Below are positions 37,000 through 47,080 of a DNA stretch of 64,000 nucleotides, piece by piece; the first letter of the stretch is position 1; each line of letters opens with the position of its first letter. Under the pieces are notes generated by a model that was given only the letters and a program-made list of their open reading frames with translations, did no database searches and had not been told where the DNA came from. Both the position numbers and the translations under genes were made by a program. The stretch spans positions 104,874,609 to 104,938,608 of the forward strand of contig JARDYH010000003.1 of the NCBI GenBank assembly GCA_029215795.1. Direction: 5' to 3'. The stretch is from Anniella stebbinsi (Eukaryota > Chordata > Lepidosauria > Squamata > Anniellidae).

Positions 37000-37965
37000 A
37001 GCTTCTCATGTATTTAGGAAGGGCAGATAATGGTAAGGCATTAGCTGAGGTCCCTATATATAGGCCCCTACTTAAGCTTTCCCCTGCCAAATGGAAATCT
37101 CTACCTTGCCCACTATGTTAATATGGCCAATAGTATGGCACCTATCCTGGGAAAGGGGGGATGAACTCTCAGCAATTGCAGATTGGCTACTGATCCTCTC
37201 AGATATCTGTTGGAAGGTCACTTGGTAGTAGGACAAGCACTGTAAGCTAACCATAGTATTTGGCATCCTTTGGTATTTCATTTTAAGATATCCAGCCAAA
37301 TAACGTCAGCCAAAGGCAGGAAAACTGACAGCACAGATGATCTTGGCCAAAACACTGCCTTTATAAAAGTCATATATGCAAAGCTAAATTTAGCAACACC
37401 ATTCAAATCAGGAACCCCAAGTTGGGAAGATGATAATTGGATAACCAAATATGCCAGGCATATTCCAGCCCTAAAGAGATTTCTCCCAGGTATGATCTAC
37501 TTACAGATCTGGTTGCAGACAGAATTTCCCAAATTTTCAGATTAATTTTCAGATTAATTTTGATTAACCTTGGACACAACGCTGCCTTGATTGGCTTTTC
37601 CTTTCCAAGCTCACCCTTTTGAAATTCATGATGGCTCTTGCAATGAGTCACTTCCCCCACCCCCCACTACTATTGTGAGCAGTCCCAAACTGCTCTTGAT
37701 TCTATCTGCAAAACTTATCCTTGTCCCTTTATGTCACTGTTATTTCCAGCCTCACACTGATGCTCCATTTGAAATCTTTTTTTTATCCTGTAGAAACCCA
37801 AAGGCTTCAAGCTCTCAATCTCCAGCCAGTAACACGCTGCTGAACTCAATCATTTTGGTTCCTTGCTATCTAGAGGTAGAGTTCAATGCTGCTCAAAATC
37901 TCTTGGTTACAGTTTTCCAATCTACAAAAGGACTATTTAGATCTTTACGTCTTATACCAGTTTAA
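37000..37965. other. BCL2L14 last intron, unassigned
   Basis: Open frames on both strands (37270–37545, 37403–37660, 37591–37965) overlap each other and give no recognisable peptide. They may be an old unclassified element or chance. Confidence 0.35.
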
Positions 37966-37969
37966 CTCT

Positions 37970-38212
37970 CATAAGAATATAAGAAACATGCTGGATCAGA
38001 GTAAGAGCTTATCTAGTCCAGCATTCTGTTCCAACAGTGGCCAATCAAATGCCATAGCACTCTCCTGCAACTGGTATTGAGAGGCAGACATGCTGTTTCT
38101 GATTCCGAAGGTAATGTATAGCCACCATGACTAATTGAGAGAGTTATCTCCATGAATTTGTTCAACCCCCTTTTAAATCCATCTAAGTTGATAGCTGTCA
38201 TCAGCAAGCTTG
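37970..38212 (-). mobile_element. CR1 LINE 3' end
   Basis: Minus strand encodes NLDGFKRGLNKFMEITLSIS, the standard end of CR1 ORF2, followed by the 3' UTR with 'ccagcatgtttcttatattc'. Same subfamily as 56020–56870. Confidence 0.8.
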
Positions 38213-38544
38213 TTCAGAATTGTCACAGAAGTATTGTTCTCAAGATTCCCTTAGGGAAGGAATACTTATAACTCTTTTTTAGTTCGTAGTGTAGCTAAAC
38301 TCTTAACATTTGAAGGGGCTCATGAAAGCATGTCATGTTGGAGTAATAATGCAGACAACTGTTTGGCCTTCTTTCAGAAGGCCAAAGTTGATATCCATTC
38401 CGGAGAACACAGTACCCAAGCATTCCCACCTCTACAACAGCGGGGCGATAGGACCAGCCGCATCAGCTCAACATTCATAGATCAATATGGTTCAGAACAT
38501 GTACAGAAAGGGGATCCATAAACAAAGGAAGTAAAACCTCTTAC

Positions 38545-38817
38545 CCATCCACCTTGGCTACAGATCCAAGGGCTGAAATTTTCCTTGATGTATTTTGTTC
38601 CAAAGCCCAGCACAATGTTCATGGGATGGCTGTCCATAGCAGTGAGTCTGGTTGTGACTTCCATAGCAAAAGCAACTTTGGTGCTCTGAAGTTGGCCCTC
38701 ACAATCCATTGCCGAATCTACAATTGTTTCCTCTACAAACTGGTCAGTGACTTTCATGAAGAATGCATAGGACATCAGGTCTGAGATACACTGAGAAAAA
38801 GTCTTATCTTTTTTCAT
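38545..38817 (-). CDS. BCL2L14: BCL2L14 coding exon 4 (Bcl-2 fold, BH2-type block)
   Basis: A 273-base exon (91 codons, phase 0 to 0), acceptor ccattttcag, donor ATGG|gtaaga. It encodes MKKDKTFSQCISDLMSYAFF, KVTDQFVEET, then AFAMEVTTRLTAMDSHPMN and GFGTKYIKENFSPWI with QGGW at the end. The last block is the most conserved part of Bcl-G and holds the BH2-type motif (W…GGW). No classical NWGR BH1 motif is visible, as expected for Bcl-G. The frame stays open past the donor to 38482 but that tail is intronic. Confidence 0.93.
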
Positions 38818-39616
38818 CTGAAAATGGAAAGTAACACATTTGTCAGCGGGAGCAAACAGAGGAAGCATCCCCCAACCTAAGGTCATCCAGGTGATATCGT
38901 GGTTGAGAAAGGGTTTGAACAGGTCCCGGGTTCTCAGGTCCCGGGTTCTATACTTTCAGCAAGTTTAACACTGTCTTTTCGTGGTACAAATATGCTCGTT
39001 AGATGTCCTAAATTAAATGTTAAATGTCTCCACACATACACCTGCTGACTGCATTGGTAAGAACAGATTTGTGTTATTCCCTCCCCCCCACCCCACCCCA
39101 TGACTTTTTGCAGTCCCCTTGTAGATGGGGTTCTGTGAAAGGGATATCTGCTGCTCTGACTTGAACCAAGTCACAAAATGCACACTGCATGCTCAACCTT
39201 GTGGCATAAAAAAACCCAAATTGTTTTACTCTCATTCAACAGTTGTAATTATCTATATCAAGGATAGCCAACTTCTGTGTTCTTGTGGGGGGGCACTCTA
39301 TTCTGCAGATAAGGGACCATGTAAAATAGCCTTGGGAGTTTGATGCAGTCCCCGGACAGCTATGCCTGATCTATCTGAATTCAGGGGAAGGATTTCTTCC
39401 CCAAAAACTTCTCTGAAAAATCTATGCTTCTCCCTTCCCACATGTTCAACAACCTACACAATATTTTAGAAGTGTAGTCTAAAAAAGACTGCACTAACAT
39501 GATTTCACAAAATTGTAAATGAATAAAAGCAAAGGAACAGAATAGAAGCTTCTACCGTGTAAAGCTTTAGGATTCACTACCTATAAAAAGCAGATCAGAG
39601 AGTAATAAGTGCCTAC

Positions 39617-39687
39617 CTTTTCCTGCAGTTCATCTCCTGATTTTCTTAACAAGTCAACTATTGTGTCAATTAGCTTTGCTTCCTCAT
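39617..39687 (-). CDS. BCL2L14: BCL2L14 coding exon 3 (BH3 core)
   Basis: A 71-base exon found by splice-aware translation; it is too short to stand out as an open frame. Acceptor gtttttcactag, donor AAAAG|gtaggc. It finishes an Asp codon and encodes EEAKLIDTIVDLLRKSGDEL and QEK (residues 203–225). IVDLLRKSGDEL fits the BH3 pattern, with Leu four residues before the Gly-Asp pair (LLRKSGD). It ends in phase 0 and joins to MKKDK of the next exon, exactly as in mammalian Bcl-G (…KLKKDK…). Confidence 0.9.
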
Positions 39688-39939
39688 CTAGTGAAAAACA
39701 GGTTAAAATTAGTTAATTTTCTGGTCTAGCACAGAAAGTAAAATCATCAATAAATTCATTAAAATAATCATTTTGTAAGCTGCCACAGGAAACCATCAAT
39801 AAAAAGTGTTGATCAATAAATAAAATACAGCTATAAGTATTTATATAACACTTTCCCCACGAACTTCTCGTATATTATCTCTGAAACCCTTACAGGTGGT
39901 GGTGGCCCAGCCCTACTGGCAACTGCCTCAGTCAAAGGA

Positions 39940-40965
39940 TGATAGCCATCATTAAGGATGCCGAAGTAGGAGACACAGAGATCAGTATGCTGATGATTCT
40001 CAGCTCTATTTCTCCTTGTTGTCAGAGTCAGTTGGGGCAGTGAAGGTGCTGGACCAATGCCTGGAGGCTGTAATGGGCTGGATGAGGGCGAATAATAAAC
40101 TGAAGCTGAATCCTGATAAGATGGAAGCTCTGTGGATTGGTGGTTCCCGAGTTTGGGAATTGGGCAAGCAACCTGTTCTGGATGGGGTTGCACTCCCTCT
40201 GAAGGAGTAGGTGCATAGCTTGGGAGTACTCCTAGATCCATCCTTGTCCAGGTGGACTCTGTGGCTCGGAGTACTTGGGGTCGGCTTTGGCTGATCTGCC
40301 AGCTACAGCCTCTACTGGACAGGGATAACCTAGCCACAGTAGTCCAGGCGCTGGTAACTTCCCAATTAGACTACTGCAATACACTCTATGTGGGGCTGCC
40401 CTTGAAGACGACTCAGAAGTTGCAGCTGGTGCAAAATGCAGCAGCTAGTCTGCTCACCGGAACATCCCATAAAGACCATATAACACTGGTCTAAAAAGAA
40501 TTGCATTGGCTGCCTATATGTTTCCAGTCGGAATTCAAGGTGTAAGTAATGACGTTTAAAGCCCTAAATGACTTGGTAACTTGGTACTTGAGAGAGTGCC
40601 TCTCCCTATATATGCCTGCCCAAGATTTGAGTTATGTTGGCACCCTGCTTGTGGAATACCCTCCCCTTGGAGGCCTGGCTGGTTCTGACACTGGCTTCAT
40701 TCAGGTGCCAAGTTAAAACATGGCTTTCTCTCAAAGCATTTGAGGGCTAAATTCTCCATGGATATACATCATTTTAATTGTTTTTAATTGTTTTATTTTT
40801 TTAAAAAAATCTTACCAGTTTTAATTTGTTAATGATTTAATACATTTTTCACAATGTAAATTATTTATGTTTATATTGTTCTGGTTTTATCTGTACGCCG
40901 CCCTAAGATCCCAGTGATAATAGGGCAGGATACAAATGTTTTAAAAAATAAATAAACCCATGGGA
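39940..40965 (+). mobile_element. L2 LINE with remaining YADD box
   Basis: The plus strand reads YADDSQLYFS at 39986–40015 (catalytic Asp pair at 39992–39997). It continues with CLEAVMGWMRANNKLKLNPD, SQLDYCNTLYVGLPLKTTQK, TFKALND and a 3' UTR with a distinct end 'cgccctaagatcccagtgat' and A-rich tail. Frameshifts near 40230 and 40495. Intron of BCL2L14. Confidence 0.82.
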
Positions 40966-41079
40966 ATACCATTCACTGGCAAATTCTCATTCAGCCCCAC
41001 TGAAAAACAAGAGAAGTTTCCAGTAGACTGGCACGCTCCTTAAAAACAAATCCTGAGAAACATATAATATATTAAGGAC

Positions 41080-41088
41080 CTCTCTCTT

Positions 41089-41128
<40 letters not shown>

Positions 41129-41130
41129 AC
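41080..41130. repeat. (TC)n(AC)n compound microsatellite
   Basis: About 10 TC units followed by about 13 AC units. Confidence 0.9.
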
Positions 41131-42069
41131 GTTCTTGTATCATTTATGTATTCATAAATGCATTGCATCCATTCTTTTTTGCATCTTGTATTACCATTGG
41201 ATGAGCTGATTAGTGGGATGGAACCATTTCGATTTTCTGCCTTACACATCAAAATGCCTTGAGAAGGTCCTGCTTACAACAATTGTATAACGTAGTTCCA
41301 AACTGTGCTAGCCACAAAGAAGCAACCTGTCCAAAACTGCAAACAATCGAGCATTGGAAGCACCACAGGTGCATGGTAGTACTTTCTGTCGTACCCCTAG
41401 AAGGTCCCTGCCCTCGTAGTAGTCTTAGCTCCACAGCACACCCTGCTGGCATTTCCAGTGTGGTGTTAGGATGCCAACGCTGCTTTCCTGAGCACTTACG
41501 GCCAACAACACTTATTGATACGTGCAGTTCCATTCTGCCAAAGTATGAGATGTATAGCTGAAATGCTTATGATTTCAGAAATTATGGGGAAAGGGAACTC
41601 AGACAGAAAATACAAAACAAGCATTGTTCCTACACTAGCTGATAAGGCTATATATACTTCACCCATCTTTTAAATTTTCTTTTAATTTTTTTTTAAAAAA
41701 TATCTATTTCTATTCTTTATACCAGGTCATTAATAGAGTTCTGTGGAACACTAGGCACATCCTCAAATTCTTACCAGAGGTCCCTCAGTTACAAGTTTAG
41801 CAATAGCAGAAAGCTTTGCTGGAAGATATATTGTTTATCATAGATATTCCCATCATGCACTATGGAGCAGCAGTGAATGTTGGTCACATTCAAAAGTACA
41901 GACTTAGTTTTTGTGCAGAACAGTAGTAATGCCCAAGAAGCCTGGCCAGCTTGAATGGGCTCTAAAAGATGTGCTGGAATCCCCTGCAGGATGCAGGGAT
42001 TGTGTGGCAAAAACGCAGCAGTCCCTTTGCAGAGAAATCACTGTGGAAGAGGTTCCCGGAAGACAGAAG

Positions 42070-42071
<2 letters not shown>
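41131..42071. other. BCL2L14 intron, nothing recognised
   Basis: Two overlapping antisense open frames at 41249–41561 have no recognisable peptide. No repeat was identified. Confidence 0.4.

Positions 42072-42104
<33 letters not shown>
42072..42104. repeat. (AC)n microsatellite
   Basis: About 16 AC units, 60 bases below the donor of BCL2L14 coding exon 2 (minus strand), hence inside the intron close to the splice site. Confidence 0.9.
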
Positions 42105-42105
<1 letters not shown>

Positions 42106-42164
42106 CGTACACGGAGCAACATACTACAGAAAGAAGTTCAGATGCTAAAGAAAACCCAAGGTAC

Positions 42165-42329
42165 CTTTTCCATCATTTTCTTCATGTACAGGTTTGCTGG
42201 CTGATCCACCGTCATCTTCGATGCTCACAGCACGTTCCAAAGATTTGAATCCTGTCTTTTCAGGGTAGGACCTAGAATTACCAACTATTCTGGCAAGGCT
42301 GTCTGCCACGAGAGAGATGTCTGAATCAT
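42165..42329 (-). CDS. BCL2L14: BCL2L14 coding exon 2
   Basis: Acceptor ttcttaaaaatag, donor AAAG|gtacct. It enters and leaves with a codon split after one base, both giving Asp. It encodes about residues 147–201: DDSDISLVADSLARIVGNSR and YPEKTGFKS…, aligning with the mammalian segment before the BH3 region (…IANRVAEIV…GGFKS). The exon is less conserved than its neighbours and Glu/Asp-rich at its end. It is the same size class as the corresponding human exon. Confidence 0.85.
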
Positions 42330-42621
42330 CTATTTTTAAGAAAAGCAAAGTCAGATAATTCCACAGCCAGTATTCATTCAGCTAATGCTGCATTCAGGTC
42401 TATTCACGTTGCCTCACCATCACAGGACACAGGTAAATTCTACTAGACATGACAGAGGGAGACAAATGTATCATTGTCATTTTTCTAATCTAGTTTGGCC
42501 CCAATGTCTTGGTAGGTCAGGACAAAAGCCACAGCCTTTATAAAACTTTGGCACTTCTGGGCAAAGACACAGCAAAGCTTCCTTTGCAAGCACCATGTAC
42601 ACACACACACAGAGGGGCCCT

Positions 42622-42830
42622 GTATGGGGAGTGGCCATCATTCAGTAGTAGAGCACATGGCTTTGCATGTCCAAGGTTCCCTGGCATCTTCCATTTTTAA
42701 AGGATCTCCGTGCTAAGGAGTAGTGCTAAGGACCCTGGAGCCCTTGGGGAGACATTGTCATTCAGAGAGGACAGGACTGGGCTGGTTGAGCTAAATGTCT
42801 GATTCCGTCTAAGCCACCGCCATGTGTGTT
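42622..42830 (+). mobile_element. tRNA-derived SINE
   Basis: 'cagtagtagagcacatggct' (A-box part) and 'catgtccaaggttccctg' (B-box part) give a tRNA-like head. The body follows with 'gggctggttgagctaaatgt' at the end. The related copy at 52672–52862 has a better preserved head matching tRNA-Ala-like sequence. In a BCL2L14 intron. Confidence 0.65.
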
Positions 42831-42884
42831 CAGACAGAGCATTTCCTCTAAAGTACTGGGTGAAGTGGAAGATTGAAATGCTTG

Positions 42885-43050
42885 CTTAAGAACCTCAGAG
42901 AGTCCTGCTAGATCAGACCAAAAGCTCACCTCGTCCGTCCAGCATTCTGCTTTGCTCAGGGGCCAATCACAGGCCTCCGGGGAGCCCCTAAGCAGGGCAT
43001 GGAGGGGACTGCCCTCTCTCTCTCGCTGAGTCTCTACAGTATCTGGTATG
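42885..43050 (-). mobile_element. CR1 LINE 3' end
   Basis: 'cttaagaacctcagagagtc', 'ctgctagatcagaccaaaag' and 'gtccagcattctg … ggccaatcacaggcctccg' match the reversed 3' UTR of the CR1 subfamily at 56740–56860. Confidence 0.65.
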
Positions 43051-43554
43051 CAGTGGCAAACTGTCTCTGCACATGGAGGTCCCATATTGCGATTGCAACT
43101 AGTCTCTATTGGCGGACCTACTCCTGTCAAGACCACACCCCTTAAAAAAGGCAAAAGAGTAGCGCTAAAGGCACAGGTGTGGATGGGAGGGACATAGTGG
43201 GCTGTACACACTGAAAATGCACAAGATCCCCCATTAGTATGGAAAGTCCACTGCAATGCCACTGGCAGATGACAATGGAAAAGGACTGATTTACAAGCTC
43301 CTGGAGCCGTCTGTTTGGAAGCACCCAACGTCGCCAGTGTTGAAATCAATAGAAACTGAAAATGCTTAACTTCCTTAAAATGGATTTCTTTTATTGCATT
43401 TGGCTTCCAAAATACAATAAAAGTATTTTCATGTATTTTAATTGTTATAGGGGTTGGATGAGCCACCTTAGAGAGAGGCTCTTTTAAGGTCAAAGCCGGG
43501 CGAAAAATCTGCCAATCATCAGCCATGAATATGATCATCAGCCATGAATATATT

Positions 43555-44515
43555 TCTCTATGCCTTCGACAACATCGTCAGCTAAGGATAGTGTGTCTCC
43601 TCTGACTGAATGCTTGGAGGCGGTAATGGGCTGAATGAGGAAAAACAAACTGAAGCTGAATCCAGACAAGACGGAGGTGCTCGCTGTCAAAGACCCCAAC
43701 CTGGGTTTGGAGGTGTGTCAACCAGTTCTGGATGGGGTTAACCCCCCCCCCCCCGAAAGACTGTGTTCGCAGCTTGGGGGTGCTCCTAGATCCGTCGCTC
43801 CAAATGACAGCTCAGATTGATGCGACAGCCAGGAGTGCCTACTATCAGCTTCGGCTGATACGCCAGCTGTGCCCCTTCCTAGAGTTGGAAGACCTAAAGA
43901 CGGTAGTGCACACGCTGGTAACTTCAAGGCTTGACTTCTGCAATGCGCTGTACATAGGGCTACCTTTGTGCCTAGTCCAGAAACTTCAACTTGTTCAAAA
44001 TATGGCAGCCAGGTACACCTAGGGGTGACCACATTACACCAGTTTTAAAATCGCTTCATTGGCTGCCAATCAGTTTCTGGGCAAAGTATAAAGTGTTGGT
44101 TATTACCTTTAAAGCCCTACATGGTTTGGGTCCAGGTTACCTACGGGATCGCCTTCTCCTGTACAATCCGCCCCGCACACTTAGGTCCTCTGGGAAGAAC
44201 TTACTCAAGTCAGCCAGAACTAGACTGACGAGTGTTACCCAGAGGACCTTCTCTTCCATCGCTCCCAGGCTATGGAATGGTCTGCCGGAGGAGATTAGAC
44301 AAATTAGCAGTCTTCATGAATTTAAGAAAGTCATGAAGACTGCTCTCTTCCGGCAGGCCTATCCAGATGAATTTTAAGATGTTTTTAATGATGTATTTTT
44401 TCTTGTTTAAATTTTTTTTTAACTGTTTGTGATTCTTGTGATATATATTGTTGTTGTTCCCCGCCTCGATCCGGAGGGAGAGGCGGGTTATAAATAAATA
44501 AAAATACTATTATAT
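43555..44515 (+). mobile_element. L2 LINE, 3' half
   Basis: Encodes MRKNKLKLNPDKTEVLAVKD, RSAYYQLRLIRQLCPFLELE, SRLDFCNALYIGLPLCLVQK, FKALHGLGPGYLRDRL and RTFSSIAPRLWNGLPEEIRQ, then 3' UTR, 'cctcgatccggagggagagg' and a short (TAAA)n tail. Frameshifts near 43740 (C-run) and 44020. It lies between BCL2L14 coding exons 2 and 1, ending about 40 bases from the exon 1 donor. Confidence 0.9.
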
Positions 44516-44552
44516 GTGATTAGGACATATATGGAAAAAACATTCCACCTAC

Positions 44553-44991
44553 CTTGCACCTCTGCTGGAAAGGTAGGCACACTTCCAACTCCCGCCTGTG
44601 GTATGTAGGCATGTCCATTAACGGCATCCTCACAGTAACTGATTGTGTTCTGGGATTCATCATTCACTTGTGTTCTTAAACAAGAAGGAAGCAGGTGTTT
44701 CCAGTTGGCTCTCCTCCTCCTCCTCTTCATCTTCTTGTTTTTCTTTGTTCTTTTGAGAACAGGTGGTTCTTGGCTCTCAGGAGACAGGCCTTTTGGGCTG
44801 GCCGCTTCCATGCTCTCTGCGCCTAGGGGTGATCCCTCTCGGCCTTTGGCTTCCCTTTTTAAAAGTTGCCCATATTTGCTGGCAGGCAGCCGGCGCTGGG
44901 CATAGGCCATAAGCACTCTGTATTCTGTGCTGGTTCTGTCCACATCATCCAAAGGGATTTCTTCCATAGTGGAAGAATTGGCCAAATTCAT
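44553..44991 (-). CDS. BCL2L14: BCL2L14 coding exon 1 (start codon, basic region)
   Basis: First coding exon of BCL2L14 (Bcl-G), a BCL2-family member linked to apoptosis and mucosal/lymphoid biology. ATG at 44991 begins MNLANSST then MEEIPLDDVDRTSTEY, which aligns with the vertebrate Bcl-G N-terminus at the same distance from Met, so this start was chosen. An acceptor-like cag lies at 44999–45001, giving an exon with seven 5' UTR bases. Residues 80–94 are strongly basic (KRTKKNKKMKRRRRR), which may act as a nuclear-localisation or RNA/lipid-binding patch; a WK motif follows as in mammals. The donor is CAAG|gtaggt, leaving one base. The exon is 439 bases: 146 codons plus one. Confidence 0.9.
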
Positions 44992-45041
44992 ATCACACCT
45001 GCAACGATAATACTCCTTGTTAAACTTTACTAGGAATCCCT

Positions 45042-45088
45042 GGTCCCCTCTACAAGGATTCGCTTTTGCGCCCGGTTAGGCGATTATG
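45042..45088 (-). mobile_element. End fragment of the CpG-rich palindromic element
   Basis: 'ggtcccctctacaaggattc' then 'gcttttgcgcccggttaggc' is the inverse of 62046–62087 with only a few changes. Only the terminal 47 bases are present, cut by the L2 that starts at about 45076. It lies 43 bases upstream of the BCL2L14 coding exon 1 acceptor. Confidence 0.8.
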
Positions 45089-45565
45089 GGCTTGGGACCA
45101 CAATATCTGATGGAACGCCTTTCCCGACATGAACCTACCCAAACACTACGTTCAACATCTAAGACCCTCCTCCGGGTTCCTACTCCGAGGGAAGCTCGGA
45201 GGTCAGCAACAAGGGAGAGGGCCTTCTCTGTGGTGGCCCCCCAATTGTGTAACAATCTCCCTGACAAGGCTCGCCTGGCGCCAACATTGTTATTTTTTCT
45301 GTGCCAGGTCAAAACTTTTCTCTTCTCTCAGGCATTTGGCAATATCTGAGGAGCCTGGGTTTGTTTTTGTTTTTGTAGCTTTTTTGGGCTGTTGTAGCGG
45401 TTTTAAAAGTATGTGTGTATTGTGTGTATGTTGTATGTTTTTGCTGTTTTAATTTTTGTATATTGTTTTTAATTGTTTTAATCCTATGTAAACGCCCAGA
45501 GAGCTTCAGCTATGGGGCGGTATACAAGTGTAATAAATAAATAAATAAATAAATAAATAAATATC
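45076..45565 (+). mobile_element. L2 LINE 3' end with tail
   Basis: Open stretch 45086–45349 encodes GLGPQYLMERLSRHEPTQTL, RSTSKTLLRVPTPREARRSA and RAFSVVAPQLCNNLPDKARL. The 3' UTR box 'cccagagagcttcagctat' and a (TAAA)n tail at 45532–45562 follow. Same subfamily as 12121–12725, in opposite orientation. Confidence 0.88.
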
Positions 45566-46029
45566 TTACTTATAGTTCTAATTTCAGTAGCTTACAGGTG
45601 CTTCCAGACAAGCCTTTTGTAGAGCCATCACCCTGCCACTTTTTACAGGGGGCCTAGACAACATCATCTTCAACTTGTAACCTTCCTGTGTTTTCCTACC
45701 ACTACTTCTATCTTTTCCATTACTACAAATATTCTGTTAACAAGGGAAAGACAGAATAGCTGCACAATGCCTCCTGATTTGTAGTTCTAGGAGCTCTCCA
45801 TCTGGAAGCACCCTAACTTTCGAATTATAATGCTGCAGCCCAAGGCTGGCCCTACCATTAGGCAGAGTGAGATGGCTGTCTCAGGCAGCAAATTTGGGGT
45901 ATCACGAAAGGGCAGCAAATTGTTAGTTAAATACATTATTATTGTATTTTTACTGTCAAAGCTGGGGAGAGGTGCTTTGGGGATTTTCTGCCTCATGCCT
46001 GGCTTTGGGTATTAGGCATCTTGACTTGA
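45566..46029. other. Upstream of BCL2L14, nothing recognised
   Basis: No gene or repeat recognised; two overlapping antisense open frames at 45787–46015 are without features. Confidence 0.35.
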
Positions 46030-47029
46030 GTACTTCTCCTTTCCACCCAATTCCAAGGAAGCCATTTCGGTGCTAAACTGGTGTCTGTCAGCAGTAATGG
46101 ACTGGATGAGGACAAACAAATTGAAGCTTAATCCAGACAAGTCAGAGGTGCTCCTGGTCAGTCGAAGGGCAGATCAGGGAATAGGGATTCACCTTGTGCT
46201 GGATGGGGTTACACTCCCCCTGAAGACACAGGTTTGCAGCTTGGGTGTACTCCTGGATTGAGCCCTGAGCCTGGATGCCCAGGTTTCGGTGGTGGCCAGG
46301 AGTGCATTTGCACAGTTAAAGGTTGTGTTTCAGCTGCGCCTGTTCCTTGAGGTGTCGGACCTGGCCACAGTGACGCATGCCTTAGTTACATCCCGTTTGG
46401 ATTACTGTAATGTGCTCTGTGTGGGGCTGCCTTTGAAGAGTGTTCGGAAACTTCAGTTGGTTCAAAGAGTTGCAGCCAGATTGTTGACCGGGGCTGGCTA
46501 CAGGGAGCGTACAACTTCCCTGTTAAAACAGCTCCACTGGCTTCCAGTCTGTTTCTTGGCACAATTCAATGTGCTGGTTATGACCTATCAAGCCCTATAC
46601 GGCTCGGGTCCAGGTTATCTGAAAGACCGTATTCTCCCTTACAAGCCTGCCCGTCCTCTGAGATCTTCAGGGGAGGCCCTTCTCTCAGTCCCACCACCAT
46701 CACAGACATGCCTGGTGGGAACGCAGGAGAGGGCCTTCTCGGTGGCTGCCCCAGGGCTCTGGAACTCCCTTCCCAGGAAGGCTAGACTGGCTCCCTCCCT
46801 GGTGTGTTTCCGGAGGCAGGCTAAAACTTTTTTGTTCCGTCTGGCCTTTATGTGTTGTTTATATATTGGATTTTTTAAAAAATGTATTTGTATTTCAAAT
46901 GTTTTTAAATGTTTTAATATTGTAACATGTTTAATTATTCTTTTATTTTAGTATATCTCGATCTGTTTTAACTGTACATGTTTTAATTTGTAAAGCTGCC
47001 TTGAGTCCCACTATTGGGAAAAAGGTGGG

Positions 47030-47074
<45 letters not shown>

Positions 47075-47080
47075 GGCACC
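46030..47080 (+). mobile_element. L2 LINE, best-preserved 3' half
   Basis: Frame 46070–46261 (MDWMRTNKLKLNPDKSEVLL…SLGVLLD) is followed, after one in-frame stop at 46260–46262, by a 220-residue open frame to 46951. That frame has FQLRLFLEVSDLATVTHALV, SRLDYCNVLCVGLPLKSVRK, LLTGAGYRERTTSLLKQLHW and RAFSVAAPGLWNSLPRKARL. The 3' end differs from the other L2 copies ('gccttgagtcccactattgg') and ends in (AAT)n at 47030–47074. Confidence 0.9.
47030..47074. repeat. (AAT)n tail-derived microsatellite
   Basis: About 15 TAA/AAT units directly continuing the L2 3' end, so it grew from the element's tail. Confidence 0.95.

Noticed and set aside
38482..38544. Extension of the BCL2L14 frame beyond GGW
   Set aside because: A consensus donor (gtaaga) stands at the exact end of homology and the true C-terminus is in the exon at 35925–35966.
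39831..40337. 168-residue open frame on the minus strand
   Set aside because: Antisense to the plus-strand L2 copy; a shadow.
42762..43538. 258-residue open frame on the minus strand
   Set aside because: Its C-terminal part runs through the tRNA-derived SINE and the CR1 end, the peptide shows no family features, and it lies inside a BCL2L14 intron. Long by chance.
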